Positions 1 through 17,440 are shown, counted from the first letter of the stretch. The stretch: DNA of 64,000 bases from Megaleporinus macrocephalus (GCA_021613375.1 CM038725.1:37825824-37889823); one strand, 5' to 3'. Program-made: numbers and translations. Notes: generated from the letters alone by a model not told the origin.

Positions 1-48
1 AAAACATCATTCCCTGGAGATTTTCACTCCCCGGATGTGTTCCATACA

Positions 49-1375
<1,327 letters not shown>

Positions 1376-1980
1376 GTTGAATGTAAATTTAAGTTATAGC
1401 TTTTGGGGTGTTACAGAAAACTTTGGCATGCAGGGAGGGAGTTTATTTACGTCATTTATGGCACTTAGTATTATAGAAAGCTATGTATAATCCGATTTGT
1501 ATTAAGAATATGCCAGAGACTCCAGTTCAGTGAGTGAAATCAAACTTAGGTTGAACTTGCAAGGGAAGCTTGCCAAAAGATGCTAGCTTGTCCTTGAATT
1601 TACATTGAACCTAGCAGATGGACGGAAGTTCTTATAAGGTGTTTTTGTAAAAAAGACAACTTCTTTAGGTCGGAGATAATGGTGTCCGGCACTCAAATAT
1701 GACATCATGAAAATTAATTAAATAAGTCATAAATAACTCTTGGTTTGGATCTAATGGTACTTTCCATGAACAAAGAGGTTAAAAAGGGGAGGGGCAACTT
1801 TGAAGCGCCCCCAAAAGGGTATAAAAGGTGATAATATATGCATGTTTGGGCTTGTAGATCACAAAAATCATTCCAATCAGCGTCAATCAATCAGAATCAA
1901 TCAATCAGAGTCCAACACGACTCTGCAGGATGGCTGAAGTGAACATTAGTCAGCTTAGCCAAACATATAAACACACTTAA
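1376..1980 (+). other. TATA-containing, LTR-like segment
   Basis: A TATA box in good context (GTATAAAAGG, about 1819-1828) is preceded by a short G-rich/C-rich stretch and followed by repeated AATCAATCA units (about 1874-1910). A promoter followed by a short leader fits a solo LTR of a retrotransposon inserted in the intron of ZNF copy 1. The ends and a target duplication could not be defined, so an ordinary promoter remains possible. Confidence 0.25.
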
Positions 1981-2248
1981 TGGAATAATACTAGTTGTTT
2001 GTAGTTTAGTAGGAAGAGGAGCAGAAGGAGGGTTGAATAAGTTTGCATGTTAAATGGCATTAGAATGTAAAGAAATATCCTACACATAATCCATGTATGC
2101 AGATCCATCAATGGAACAATGGGCAGTGTGACCAGACATCCTGTTGATCAGAACAGTATTTAACTCAAATTGACTCCTTTGGTGTGTGTGCTTCTTCTGT
2201 CTCTTCTTTGAAGAACAATGAGTGTTAAAGTGTCGGACAGCTTCCTAC

Positions 2249-2345
2249 CTTCAACAGTTCAACGCTGCCTTTTGTTTCTCCGACCACAACACAATCTCAG
2301 TTACAGAAGTAGCGCCACCACCTGGCCTGGAACGGCTTCCCGCTA
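2249..2345 (-). promoter_or_regulatory. Putative non-coding first exon of ZNF copy 1 (type 1 block)
   Basis: Minus-strand sequence ends in TTGAAG/GTAGGAAG, a consensus-like 5' splice donor, at the 2249/2248 boundary. The block is homologous to blocks near 32941, 38476, 44359, 49049, 54801 and 58960. It lies about 1.6 kb upstream of the finger exon on the same strand. This copy is shorter than the others, lacking part of the middle. The exon role is inferred from position and the conserved donor. Confidence 0.5.
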
Positions 2346-3672
2346 AACGTAGATGATGACATTATGGAACGACCATATCCTTTAGGTTAGATACTGTGCT
2401 AGAATCCTATTAAAAACTGAACTGCCAGCCAGTTTTGTCAAAGAGAACTTCAAGATTATCTGATGTTTGGTACCATGTCCTGACTATGATCAAAATACAA
2501 AAGCATATGAAAAACACATCTTTAGCATTTCTAGGGTGCAACATACTAAACTAAAGAAAAGCCAGCATGTCAAAAAAACAAGATTACAAAATTTAATATT
2601 TGGTTAATACTGTTTAATGTTTTTCCTGATTATAGAAACATAAAAGAATATTTATTAGAAGAACAAAAACAAAGAACTGAGATAATCTCAGATTTAACAC
2701 ATTTGCAAAATCACATGTGACCTCAAATGAAGAAGCTGATCTACTGATAAAAGATTAAAGAATGAATTTAACAGAGCAAAACTAAAACATAGATAGAAAG
2801 ATGGATAGACAGACAGATAAAGAGAGATTGCAGTGGGGATTGAGAGAACATGGTGGGGGGACTTTAATTGGTTTAGGGTCATAACACGGTGACATTGATG
2901 ATATTTATTCAATATAAATAGTGTTGCTCATGCACATTATAAACAAGTCATCAAGAGTCACTTAATGAGGCCCAAGGCCTTAAACACCCCCAAACAGTCA
3001 CGCAGTTCTACCATGATGGAGGTAGCCAATTCCAACTTCTGTACTATCAGCCACCGCAATGCCTAGTACAATAGACTGGAGAATGGTATGAAAACCTTTA
3101 TAGTGCCCTTCTCAAGGAACAATCATTCTCCAAGCAACAGTAGGGATGGTAGTACCTGGTTTCTGACTGAAGATTACTCAAGAGAAGTAGTGATATTAAG
3201 TTGAGTCTGTACAGAAATCAAATTCTGTAATTAACCAGTACAGCATAAACTGATAACCAGGTTTGCTATGTAGCCTAGATTTCAACTTAAAAATGTGGGT
3301 TGGCCTGCCACTTAGAGGTAGTAATTTTGTTTTGCTTATAGTTTTAATATTTTAACTGTAGGCACGTGACCACTGCCTTTTGTTACGTTACTTTCATTTT
3401 GAACCTTTTCACATCTTTTCATGTCATGCCTGTGTTTCCTACATCCTATTATATAAAGTGGTATCACTAAGTGTATCAATAAGTTTCGGTATCAGTAAAA
3501 TCCAAAGAACACCCTTCCAAAGTCAACAGTTCTTAGCATCTCTGAACACAGTAACAGAGAGTTAATGGAGAACAGAGGTCACCAGAACTAAGCACTCAAC
3601 TGTTTGTAAAAACATCCATCATTGCAACAGAAACACTACACTTGCTTAAATTAGAAAGAAAATAACATTATT
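2346..3672. other. Intergenic; contains a ZNF-unit shared 3' flank
   Basis: No gene is seen. About 2940-3190 is related to blocks near 39905-40140, 45580-45760 and 60110-60290 (a shared run around AGGCCCAAGGCCTTAAA and CAAGGAACA). These copies mostly lie downstream of ZNF exons, so this is probably a remnant of the duplicated unit. Confidence 0.4.
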
Positions 3673-3988
3673 GGCAGCACTGTGGTGTAGTGATCAGCAC
3701 TGTCTCCTCACAGTAAGATGATCTGGGTTGGATTCCCGGTCCGGGTGGTTCTGTGTGGAGTGTGTATGTTCTCTCTGTGTTTGAGTGGGTTCCTCCGGGT
3801 TCTCCGGTTTCCTCACACAGTCCAAACACATGCATGTTAGGATCCTCACTCTAAACTGCCCTTCGGTGTGAGTGTGTGCGTGTGAGTGTGTGTTGACCAC
3901 GCAATGGACTGGTAACATGCCCATCATGTACCCCACCTTCGCCCGATGATGCTGGGATTGGCTTCATCCCCCATCCTGCTCCTGTAAT
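3673..3988 (+). repeat. V-SINE (DANA-like) insertion
   Basis: A tRNA-derived head (GGCAGCACTGTGGTGTAGTG; B-box-like GGTTGGATTCCC) is followed by the conserved V-SINE body (TCTGTGTGGAGTGTG, CCGGGTTCTCCGGTTTCC, CACACAGTCCAAACACATGC). The sequence runs to within about 15 bases of the stop codon of the next ZNF gene, so it probably forms much of that gene's 3' UTR. The family assignment is from memory of DANA/V-SINE consensus features. Confidence 0.85.
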
Positions 3989-4001
3989 GTGTGCACACCA
4001 T

Positions 4002-4928
<927 letters not shown>

Positions 4929-5059
4929 TTAAGCAAATTTGAGCATGATGGGAAAGCGCAGGAAGACTTGAAACAGGACATCATTTATTTCTGGAATACG
5001 AAAAAGGACAAAATTAATTATATATGCAATGAAACAAATGCACCATTATACATAGATAT

Positions 5060-5063
5060 ACAC

Positions 5064-5101
<38 letters not shown>
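5060..5101. repeat. CATA/TA microsatellite
   Basis: A short CATA run passes into an uninterrupted TA run ending at 5101. It directly borders the degenerate Tc1 transposase region. Confidence 0.9.
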
Positions 5102-6085
5102 GTAACATCTTGTACTGATGATGGGAAATTTGGACCACTATGCAAAGTTCTCCAGCACATCCCAAAGATTCTCAATGGCGGCCAATCTAGGTGAGAAAAC
5201 GATGTCTCATGCTCCCTGAACCACTCTTTCACAATTTGAGCCCAATGAATCCTTGCACTGCCATCTTGGAATATGCAAGAACAAATCAGGCAAGAACAAA
5301 ACCATTGATGGAATAACCTAGTCGGTCAGTATATTCAGGTGGTCAGCTGACCTCATTCTTGGGGCACATAACGTTGCTGAACCTAGACCTGACCATCTGC
5401 AGCAACCTCAGATCATAGCACTGCCCCCACAGGCTTGTACGTTAGGCACTAGGCATGATGGGTGCATCACCTCAGCTGCCTCTCTTCTTATGCTGATGCG
5501 CCCATCACTCTGGAACAGGGTACATCTGGGCTCATCAGACCACATGACCTGCTTTTATTGCTCCAGAGTCCAATCTTTATGCTCCCTAGCAGATTAAAGC
5601 TGTGTTTGCTGGTTAGCCTCACTGACAAGTAGTTTTCTTAAAGCTACACAAATGTTCAGTCCCAATCCTAGTTCCCCTCAAACTGTGGGTGTGGACACGT
5701 TCTTACTTTTGGTATTAAACATGTCCCTTAGTTCTGCTGTTGTTTTTCTTCTATTTGATTTCACCAAACGTTTAAGTGATCGCCGATCACCATCTTTCAA
5801 GATTTTTTTCTAACCACATGCCTTGCTCAAAGATAATGCGTCCCCAACATCCTTTCACTTTTTAATAATGTGCTGGACAGTTCTTAACCCGATCTTAGTA
5901 CTTTCAGCAATCTCCTTATCTGTTTTCCCTTCCTGATGCCAATAATTTGACCCTTCTGATACAGATTAACATCTTTTCCAGGACAACAGGATGCGTCTTT
6001 CTACATGGTTGTTTAACAAACGAGAAGCTACTCACTGCATCAGTTAGGGTTCAATAACTTGTTGCCAGTTGAAACATAATCACCC
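5102..6085 (-). pseudogene. Degenerate Tc1-like transposase
   Basis: Minus-strand translation near 5110-5290 gives peptides such as [18 protein letters not shown] and [12 protein letters not shown], matching the Tc1-family C-terminal region (usual pattern: W-E-H, then DWPxxSPDLNPIENLW). The SPDLNPIENL segment around the last catalytic acidic residue is altered or deleted. Sequence up to about 6085 is consistent with the upstream part of the same gene but is broken by stops and shifts. It is not functional. Terminal inverted repeats were not identified. Confidence 0.7.
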
Positions 6086-7114
6086 GTGCAGTAATACTCC
6101 AATGGGAAGTTCTTACCTACTTGCTTATTTACATCTAGGTGGTGAAACTGTTTGCCCAGGCAATGACTAAATGACTATTATAGAAAAAAACCCCACCAAG
6201 TTCTGTGTTTAATAGAATTGTTACAAAATAAGTAAATTTTTTAATGCACATTTTTTCCACTAGTCAAATAAAAACCAAAAAATATGGAGCCAAAAATATT
6301 CATTAAATAAATGATGTGGTCTTTTTACTATTTTACAAACAGAGATTCATCTAAACAGCTGGCTGAGGTGGATCTAAAGGTACATACAACAGTCCAAAAT
6401 GACATCTGGGTGTAGTTAAAAAGGAGTCATTAAAAAAACATCGATGTGGGAATTCTGGGCCAATGCTGACATTGTACTTGACAAACTGCCTTTTTTTAAA
6501 GGCTATAATATTGGAATGCATTCATACTGACATACTGAATTTTTATCAACTTAATTTTAATGACTTTGTTTTTTTGGTAATTCTATTTCTGTGACACATT
6601 CATAAGACATATAATACTTTACTGTGTACAAAGACAGAGATTACAACACCTTTAGTTTGGAAAGGCGTGCCTTGAATAAGTGTTCCACAAGTATGAAAAA
6701 TAATGACAAAAGGGTTTGTCACCGTAGCAATATATTATTTAATATAATGTAATTACATTGCAATGTTTTTTACAAATTAAAGGTTGTTGTAGGTTTGTAA
6801 ACTGTATATATGCACTGAGCAGGTTTGTCAGACACAATTTTTCACTCAATGTCAACAGGACTTCACAAATCGAGAACCCAAACACACAGACGTGCTATTC
6901 TGCAGTGGATCTTCTCCTTATTCACTTCACTCTCCTTCATCACCGCCGGACTCCTTTCTTATTTCGCTCTGTGTGTTTACATACACACAGATGAAGCGCC
7001 TCAAGATTAGCTAGCTTAGCAGCGTTTAGCTAAACAGACCCAGAACCGTGAATCACAGCTCTACATGATTCAGCTCAGTAAATGTAGTGATTGAAAGACT
7101 GTCTGTACACTCAC
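6086..7114. other. Intergenic/intron-like stretch of ZNF copy 2
   Basis: AT-rich, with no supportable gene. It lies between the finger exon of ZNF copy 2 and its putative upstream exon. ORFs of 60-78 codons in 6758-7010 show no family signal. Confidence 0.4.
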
Positions 7115-7276
7115 TGTACTGCTGTGCTCGGTTTCCAGCAGAAGAGGATCATCTGAAAGCTCTGCTGGTCACATTCAACGCTTTCACTCCAATATGACAC
7201 CAGAAACCAACATAAACACGACCAGCACAGACTTCCCGTTCCGCCTTAAATGCTGCTGCAGTTACAGTCTGTCGCC
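7115..7276 (-). promoter_or_regulatory. Putative first exon/promoter block of ZNF copy 2 (type 2)
   Basis: On the minus strand the block ends in CAGTACA/GTGAGTGTAC, a strong splice-donor match at 7115/7114. Its upstream end (about 7226-7276, minus strand CATCTACAGGCGACAG and ATTTAAGGCGGAACG) recurs near 16838-16890 upstream of ZNF copy 3 and, with changes, at 32811-32872. It lies about 2.2 kb upstream of the finger exon. The exon role is inferred; the recurrence is seen directly. Confidence 0.45.
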
Positions 7277-9116
7277 TGTAGATGGCAGCACAAAACTATG
7301 AATCACACGCGTAAATAAGATTTTATAATAATTTCGAAAACTAAACCAAAACCTTAAATAAGAGAAAACAGACACTACACGCACTTCCCTAATTTAAAAT
7401 GCCTACCACAAAAATAACAATCATGTTTAAGACACAGTAAAACCAACTTGGAGATAAAAACTGATACAAAAATAATTTAGACTGTCCCAGCTAGCAAAGT
7501 TCTATCCGCCCACATGCCAGAATGAAAATGCTCGGCCGTGCTGAATGGCCCCAGCCCGGAACGATGGTTCTGGTCCGAGTGTTTCGGCTGAAGCGCAGGA
7601 CAAATTATTTGAGCCAGAGACACACCGTAAATTCCAGACTAGGCAGATATTTAGCTCATTGTCAGAATTTTATTTTTCTTTCTTCCCCGACAGACTATGT
7701 ACTAGGTACTAGCTAGGAGAGCTAACGCTGTAATGTATCTGAGTGTTCATGTGGATTAGCATATTTTTTACATTAGCTTACATTAACCGTCCCAAAACCT
7801 GACAGGAATTCTCCGGACTCTCTTGCTTAAAATACACCAAACAGTGCTCATATAGTTTCTGAAATTAAAATAAACAGCAGTTTATTAACGTAGTCTACCC
7901 AGATCTGCGTTTTTTATATCATTACAGCTAGCCGTGTTTAGCTTGTATCAGCACTAAAGCTAACAGGTTAGCCTAGCTGCTAATTTTCGTCAGAAAAATA
8001 AATAAATAAGGTGCGAATGTGGCTTTTTTATAGAAAAACGTAGCGATTCACTATTACTTTAACTGCCTTTGAGCAACACCAAAAAAACTCACCAGGGATA
8101 CAAAGATATAACGTTAAATTTAAATAACGTACTGAGGTATATTTATGCTGCGACAGAGCTGGCTCGTGAACTGAAAAAAAAAAACACGGTTTTAGACACT
8201 TATAAAATAATAATACTTATAAAATAATAATCACTGATTCTTGAGATAAGGGACAAAACATGTCCTACATTGAAAAGTCATTTGGGGGTTACAAATGAAG
8301 AAAGTATCTGTGTATGCTCCTTAAAGTATTTATATATATTATTTAATAATTTTATTATAATTTGTTAAAATGCAGGCTCTGTGCTTGGAAAGTACATGTA
8401 ACATCACCTGTCCCCAGGATTAGGTGATAAAAAAGTGATTAAAAATGCATAAATATACATATTAAATGAAATAATTTAATAAGATATCACATAACACACA
8501 AAGTGAACTTTATATTATGTTTTCCATTAATAATTGCCTATCAAAGTTGTGTCTTTTAGTCAATTCCGTCAGATGTTTCTATAGTCCTGAATAAATCAGG
8601 CAAGGTCATGGTCAGCCAAGAACCTACGGCCCTATTTCACTACCTGTTCTTGGTGGATGTAATAGTAGGTATTGTGGCGTAGTACGTTTTTAATTTTTTA
8701 ATATTTTAATCTAACTATGTTGAAACCACTGCAGTCACAGCTTTATCATGTCAACACCATTTTAACATTATGATAATTTTAGCTAAGAACTGTAGAATAA
8801 ACAATAGCATTTTAGTTTGGATTATAGAGGCAGCTAGGAATTGAAGAAAAACCAAACTGGCTCTAGTGTACAAGAGATGGTTTAAATGGAAATATATTTT
8901 ATTTTGTCAACTCCGTCAGACATCAACTCCGTCAGGTCATAGGTCTGACAAAGCTGACGTTTGAATCAACAGAGTGGACAATTGCCCCAAATAACTCTTC
9001 ATATCTAATGGATGACAATGATATTGTATATGATAGTTGGCTATATAATGGCCATCATCTGTTTTCCAATAATGACAAACTAATATTTATTGCTTTTATC
9101 TGTTCTGCAGGTAAAC
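7277..9116. other. Intergenic, no gene recognised
   Basis: AT-rich. About 7277-7440 continues the block shared with 16890-17030. Short repeated ACTCCGTCAG-type motifs occur near 8560, 8912 and 8928, just upstream of the Lys/Arg-rich coding remnant at 9117. Confidence 0.4.
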
Positions 9117-9330
9117 ATGGCTAGAAAGAAATTGTCAAAGGCAAAGCAAAGAATAAGAAATAGGAAGTATCAAAGAAAGATAAGAGAGAAATTAAACAGT
9201 GTCCCAGACATTTTCTTGTAGAGAAGAAAAGACACAAGTGGAAGAAGATGGTTGAAGACAAAAAAGTGAAACAAAGAATTGGGAGCAAGGGAACAGAGGC
9301 ATCAGAGAAGGTAATGGAGGGATGCTCAGA
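9117..9330 (+). pseudogene. Lys/Arg-rich coding remnant, probably of a mobile element
   Basis: After a splice-acceptor-like TTCTGCAG, an ATG opens a 34-codon frame (MARKKLSKAKQRIRNRKY...) that stops at a TAG. The basic theme continues in another frame (EKKRHKWKKMVEDKKVKQRI), as expected of a frameshifted gene. Such basic N-termini occur in uncharacterised, multi-copy fish proteins that I associate with mobile elements, but I cannot name the family. Confidence 0.4.
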
Positions 9331-10204
9331 AAAGCTCTAGAAAGTAGACACACAAATTTCTGTTTACATTGCTGTACAGAAGAACAGCAGTTTAGTGCAA
9401 GAACCAGGAAAAAAAATGTCTTTTTGCCTAAGAACATTGTATATGCTAAATATTAACAATAAATATACAAAATTTAGGAATTTCACAATGAGATTTTTTT
9501 AAGTAGTGTAAAAACAGAACAGTATACAATTAATTTTATTACTTAACTTAATTACTTCAGGTCTTTGCACTCACGTAGTACTGATCAAATTAAAATAGCA
9601 TAATTTTTGGTGTGTCTGACTGAGTTGACATTAATGAAGTTATTAAGTGAAATAATCTGATTTTTTTAAAAGTTAAAACCTGATCGCTTTACCAGTTAAA
9701 TAGCTGAGACCTTTGTCTATAAATATATCAATTTTAAACTGATGTAGTGTTTTTTGTTTAACTGAGGAAATAAATTCATTTTGTCACTTATATCAAGAAT
9801 CAGTGTAATAATAACAATAAAAATAATGATGATGCATTGTCATTACTTTTTTAAATAATCTTTACTGAGCGGTCACCAGTATGTTAATCAGGTAGCAAAA
9901 ACTTTCATGTTGCAGTCTTCAGGGTCATATCTCTTGTATAACAGCATTAATAGTAACTTGTTCATGTGTGAATCAAATAAGCAAAAGATGGACTTGAGGA
10001 GTCAAGCAGTCTTTCAATTTGTATTTAAAATTTCAATCATTGCATCAAAAAACATTATATGAACTCAGAAAGTAAACTTTTTATTACTGAATGTGGAGCT
10101 TCTCGATTGATTTCACCATCTGCATGAACAATAAAACTATATTTAATTTTATGCTCATGGATTAGAAACTTTTTCCCTTTAAACAAAAACCCTATTGTGA
10201 TTTT

Positions 10205-13480
<3,276 letters not shown>

Positions 13481-13489
13481 TAAACACTC

Positions 13490-14700
13490 GACATACTTGC
13501 TATAAGAAGTAATTAAGTAGCAAAATATGTTCTGCATTATGCAAACCATCGCAACTACACTAGTTAGAGTAAAAAACAAAAAAATTGCATCGAAAAAATG
13601 TTACAACAGTTCAACTCTAAGAGAAAGAATGTAGGAAGGCTGAACACAGGTGGTGTAACACCAAGCTTCACATTTACAGAGAAATCTTCAAAAGAGAGAC
13701 AACATAATTTTGATGCTGTAGATCTAGACAATGCTTTTTCTTAAGAATGACTAACAACAACAATAATAACAACAGCAAAATACTCTTCATCATAGACAAA
13801 CATGGCCCCAGGAATTAGTATAAACTGAGGGATGTAATGAGCTAGTGAAAATAGAAATATTGATACCCACCAATGCACACATGGTATCCCCATCACTACA
13901 AAGAAATATTGGTTGAATTGTCCCAGTTTAGTGCTATCAATACCACAAGCTATCTCATAAGTCATCACAGTATTAGCTGACATTTTTCAGATGGTAAGCA
14001 CCACACTTGTGTCAGGAGTTTCCCAAGCATATTAAAAACTGCAGCGGTGTAGCCTCTCTTTAAAAAGACAAACAACAATACTTAGAAATGACAAACATGT
14101 TTTTTAAAATGTACATATCATTAGAAACATCGAGTGTTACGATTGACTCGAGAACTTGGTTAGACTCTTAGGAATTGCCTGAAATAAATCGCTTAATACC
14201 TGCAAGGAACTACTAGGCAAATCATGTTTTTGAGGGTGATCCATTGTGTCCCCCAAGGTTTGATTTTTGGTTTCCTCTTATTTAAATGTATATATGCTCA
14301 TTTTGGCCAAGTCCTACAAGACTATGGGATAGGACAAAACCTTCTGCACTGTAAAGCCTGATTGGGTTCACTAAACTTGGACAATTTAGGCAACCAGTTT
14401 CCTCAAATAATTTATGTGTAAACAACTCAAATCCATAAATCCATACCTAAACTAGGTATAACAAAACATGTCAACTTTTTGTTGATCTTAAAGCCATTCT
14501 TTTTTTATTTACATGATAATAATGGTGCAATCTCAAGTATGTAATTATAACTTACAATCTCTTCCTTTTCACAAATCCTGCCACCCAAGTCAACTAACTA
14601 GGCTATAAGTGTAAAGATCAAATCTATTTAATAACAACAGTTTAAATTAATACTATTGTGGACAATCTTGTACAATACTGCCCTCACAGAACCACACTGG
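13490..14700. other. Intergenic, no gene recognised
   Basis: Presumed intron of ZNF copy 3. The 80-codon minus-strand ORF at 13741-13983 has no recognisable family features. About 14300-14360 shares a run (TTGGCCAAGTCCTACAAGAC) with 26215-26240, probably 5' portions of the LINE fragments that follow in both places. Confidence 0.35.
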
Positions 14701-14754
14701 AAAGCTAAGCCTATATCAGCACCTCCATCCTCCATCGCTGTTTAAGGAAAGGAT

Positions 14755-15140
14755 GGTATACCTAAGTGGAGATGATGTCAGGATCTTGATTATGAGTAAT
14801 GGGAAAAGTCATTGTGAGATCGGCTGCAGGATGGGCAGGCGACATTGGTAATGCGGTCACTGTACCGGACTGTAATGGTGAGGATGAAGTTGAGCCAAAG
14901 CTTTCAGTTAACTGGTCGGTCTACATCCCCACTCTCACCTATAATCATGAGCTTTGGGTAATAATCAAAAGAATGAGATCAGGGATACAAGGGGCAAAGC
15001 TAATTTTCTTTGTAGAGTAGCGGGCACACTCTACTTAACACTCTACTCTGGTAAGAGCTTAAAGAAGAGTTGCTACTCCTCCTTATTGAAAACAGCCATG
15101 TGAGGTGGTTTGGAACTTTGATTAAAATGTTCACTTGCTG
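14755..15140 (+). pseudogene. Non-LTR retrotransposon C-terminal fragment
   Basis: Translation contains LSVNWSVYIPTLTYNHELWV followed by MRSGIQGAK and RVAGHTL in broken frames. This matches the region after the reverse transcriptase domain in a common fish LINE (S-x-Y-x-PTLTYGHELWVMTKR-type motif). Upstream SNGKSHCEIGCRMG-like text fits the preceding segment. It is a truncated dead copy. Confidence 0.65.
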
Positions 15141-15387
15141 CCATCTGTATAAGAAGATGAATGAATGAACCCAGATCTACTGCAACACAGCATAATTACC
15201 ACAGAGAGATGAGTTTAACCATCTACATGCATACTAGATCCATATTCTACAGAAATAACCAAGCCTCTTTTATCAATAATAAATTCTTCACATAGCATTG
15301 TCTATATTCCATGAGCTCTTAAATTAGCAGTAATTAAACCTAATTAGCTATCAAGCTTTCAAATTATTGACCTCAAGTCTTCCCATT

Positions 15388-15806
15388 GGTCTACAGTCTC
15401 CTGACTGGAGGCGCCCTGCTCCTGGCCAGTCTCTGGTCTACAGTCTCCTGACTGGAGGTGCCCTGCTCCTGGCCAGTCTCTGGTCTACAGTCTCCTGACT
15501 AGAGGCGCCCTGCTCCTGGCCAGTCTCTGGTCTACAGTCTACTGACTGGAGGCGCCCAGCTCCTGGCCAGTCTCTGGTCTACAGTCTCCTGACTAGAGGC
15601 GCCCTGCTCCTGGCCAGTCTCTGGTCTACAGTCTCCTGACTAGAGGCGCCCTGCTCCTGGCCAGTCTCTGGTCTACAGTCTCCTGACTAGAGGCGCTCTG
15701 CTCCTGACCAGTCTCTGGTCTACAGTCTCCTGACTAGAGGTGCCCTGCTCCTGACCAGCCTCTGGTCTACAGTCTCCTGACTAGAGGCGCCCTGCTCCTG
15801 ACCAGC
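15388..15806. repeat. 47-bp minisatellite, nine copies
   Basis: The unit beginning GGTCTACAGTCTCCTGACT starts at 15388, 15435, 15482, 15529, 15576, 15623, 15670, 15717 and 15764, exactly 47 bp apart; the last copy is slightly short. Copies differ by a few substitutions (GACTGGAGG/GACTAGAGG, CTGGCCAG/CTGACCAG). The unit is GC-rich against AT-rich surroundings and its length is not a multiple of three, so it is unlikely to be coding. Confidence 0.95.
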
Positions 15807-16519
15807 TTGTTGTTCTTGTGTTGTTTTCTCCCTACTCATTTTCGGGGGCTGGCTGCCTCATTCTTTTGGCCAAAAACTGCTGAATTCACGCCCTTTCTTT
15901 TCGTATTCTCTATCACTGACAAACATTACAGTTTATGTTAACTCACAAATGCAAATTACAAAGAGGTACGTGAATTAGCATTACATTTATTAGCGAAATG
16001 CTACCGTGCATGTTTAAACATGTCCTCGGTGAAGATTACTGTTAACTACTGTTAGCTTTGCTTCTTAATTTAATGTTTGTCAGACTTAAGCTCCGTGACA
16101 GCTGTGAGTAAATACGGATTCATGACGTACCAACCAACTAACTCCTCAAAACGTCAAGACTTTCTCCGCGGGAGCGTGCAAATCTTCTTCTTCTGTTAGC
16201 TTTGTTCACGCTGGACATGCCCATTTGGCTCATTAGCGCCATTAGTGTTTGGGCATGGAATTGCATCCATCTCTAATCTGAACATTGCTCTCGGGCACAG
16301 GCCAGATGACTCACGGGACAGGGGCACTTCAGGGGCCAATCAGATTTCAGCTGGGGCCAATGTCCCTGTGGCCCCATCCCTAGAACAGCCAGTGCCATCA
16401 GTTTGTAAATGTACACAGTGAATTATCCTTTTGTACAAAAGTATGGTGTTTCACAGGATTCTGTTTTAGGACAGCACTTTTACTCCCTTAACCAGAAACC
16501 AATACAAACACGACCAGTA
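15807..16519. other. Intergenic, no gene recognised
   Basis: No coding signal. The segment near 16200-16385 is G+C-richer, with repeated GGGGCCAAT runs that look like the end of a DNA transposon, but no boundaries were found. Confidence 0.3.
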
Positions 16520-16528
16520 CTGACTTCC

Positions 16529-16830
16529 CTCTGACCAGTGTCTGACCAGTGTCTAACCAGTGTTTGACCAGTGTCTGGGAGTTGCCATTAGGCTTGCACC
16601 ATGTCCTTAGTGACCATCTTCTGCGTGGACCAAAAATCTCAATCTCAAAACTTCAAACATTCAGAGGGTCCAAGAGGTTCTTGACTCCCTGGACCACCTA
16701 TATATTTGCTCCTTGGTTTTATGTACCTAAAGTAGTCATTAGTCAGTCTTTTTGTTCCTCTGGACAGGATGTGTTCTCAAGGAGAAATTTCTTAACCATG
16801 ATTGCACACATAACACACACATATAGGGTC
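16529..16830. mobile_element. 302-bp inserted element with 8-9 bp target duplication
   Basis: The sequence CTGACTTCC occurs at 16520-16528 and again at 16830-16838. Between them lies about 300 bp absent from the paralogous site near 7220, where the flanks join directly (GACTTCCCGTTCC). The element starts with repeated CTGACCAGTGT units and ends ACACACATATAGGG. A second copy lies at 17934-18217. An 8-bp duplication would suit a hAT-type non-autonomous element, but clear terminal inverted repeats were not seen. Confidence 0.6.
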
Positions 16831-16837
16831 TGACTTC

Positions 16838-17030
16838 CTGTTCCACCTCAAATGCTGCTAAAGTTACAGTGTGCCGCCTGTAGATGGCAGCGCAACACTA
16901 GGAAAGACACATGTAAATAAGATTTGAAAATAAGATTTGGAAAATAAACCAATACCTTTCAGAAGAAAAGAACAAACACTGTACACACTTCCTTACTTTA
17001 AAATGTCTACCATAAAAATGACAATCATGT
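16838..17030 (-). promoter_or_regulatory. Type 2 upstream block of ZNF copy 3
   Basis: Related along its length to 7226-7430 (shared CCGCCTGTAGATGGCAGC, ATAAGATTT, AAATG-CTACCA-AAAAAT). It lies about 4 kb upstream of ZNF copy 3, as its partner lies upstream of ZNF copy 2. The counterpart of the donor at 7115 is not preserved on the other side of the inserted element, so exon use here is doubtful. Confidence 0.4.
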
Positions 17031-17159
17031 TTCGCAAAAAGTGATACAACAATCATTTAGACTATGTATGATGTACTGTTCTATATAAAATGGTAAAAAG
17101 TACATTACTTAGCGAAATACAGTAGCTGCAGACATCTTGAATCCTGAATTATGTTCACA

Positions 17160-17440
17160 CTTACGTTGTATGTTTTGTACAGATCAGCCACTTCATTGTA
17201 TGCACCTCCTTGTATCTACATTCTTTGTCCATGCAATCATCTCCACTTTCTGTATAGGTGCACTTTGTAATTTGACGTTTGCCAGCTGCAGGACACCACA
17301 TTCTCTGCATACTTTATGAGCCCTCTTTCACCCTATTCTTCAACGGTCAGGACCCCTGCAGGACCACCACGCAGCAGGTACTTTTAGGGAGGTGGGTCAC
17401 TCTCAGCACTGCAGTGACACTGACCATTGGCAATAGAACC
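17160..17440 (+). repeat. Dispersed fish repeat fragment
   Basis: Contains GATCAGCCACTTCATTGT, a run around CAGGTACTTTTAGGGAGGTG, and CTCAGCACTGCAGTGACACT, recognisable pieces of a high-copy repeat seen in otophysan genomes. The element class is not certain. It is one reason to place the organism among otophysans. Confidence 0.5.

Noticed and set aside
13741..13983. 80-codon hydrophobic minus-strand ORF as a membrane protein
   Set aside because: No family motif, AT-driven composition, no partner exons, and its position in a presumed ZNF intron.
15388..15806. CRISPR-like array
   Set aside because: Units are contiguous 47-bp near-identical repeats without unique spacers, in a vertebrate genome. 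It is a minisatellite.
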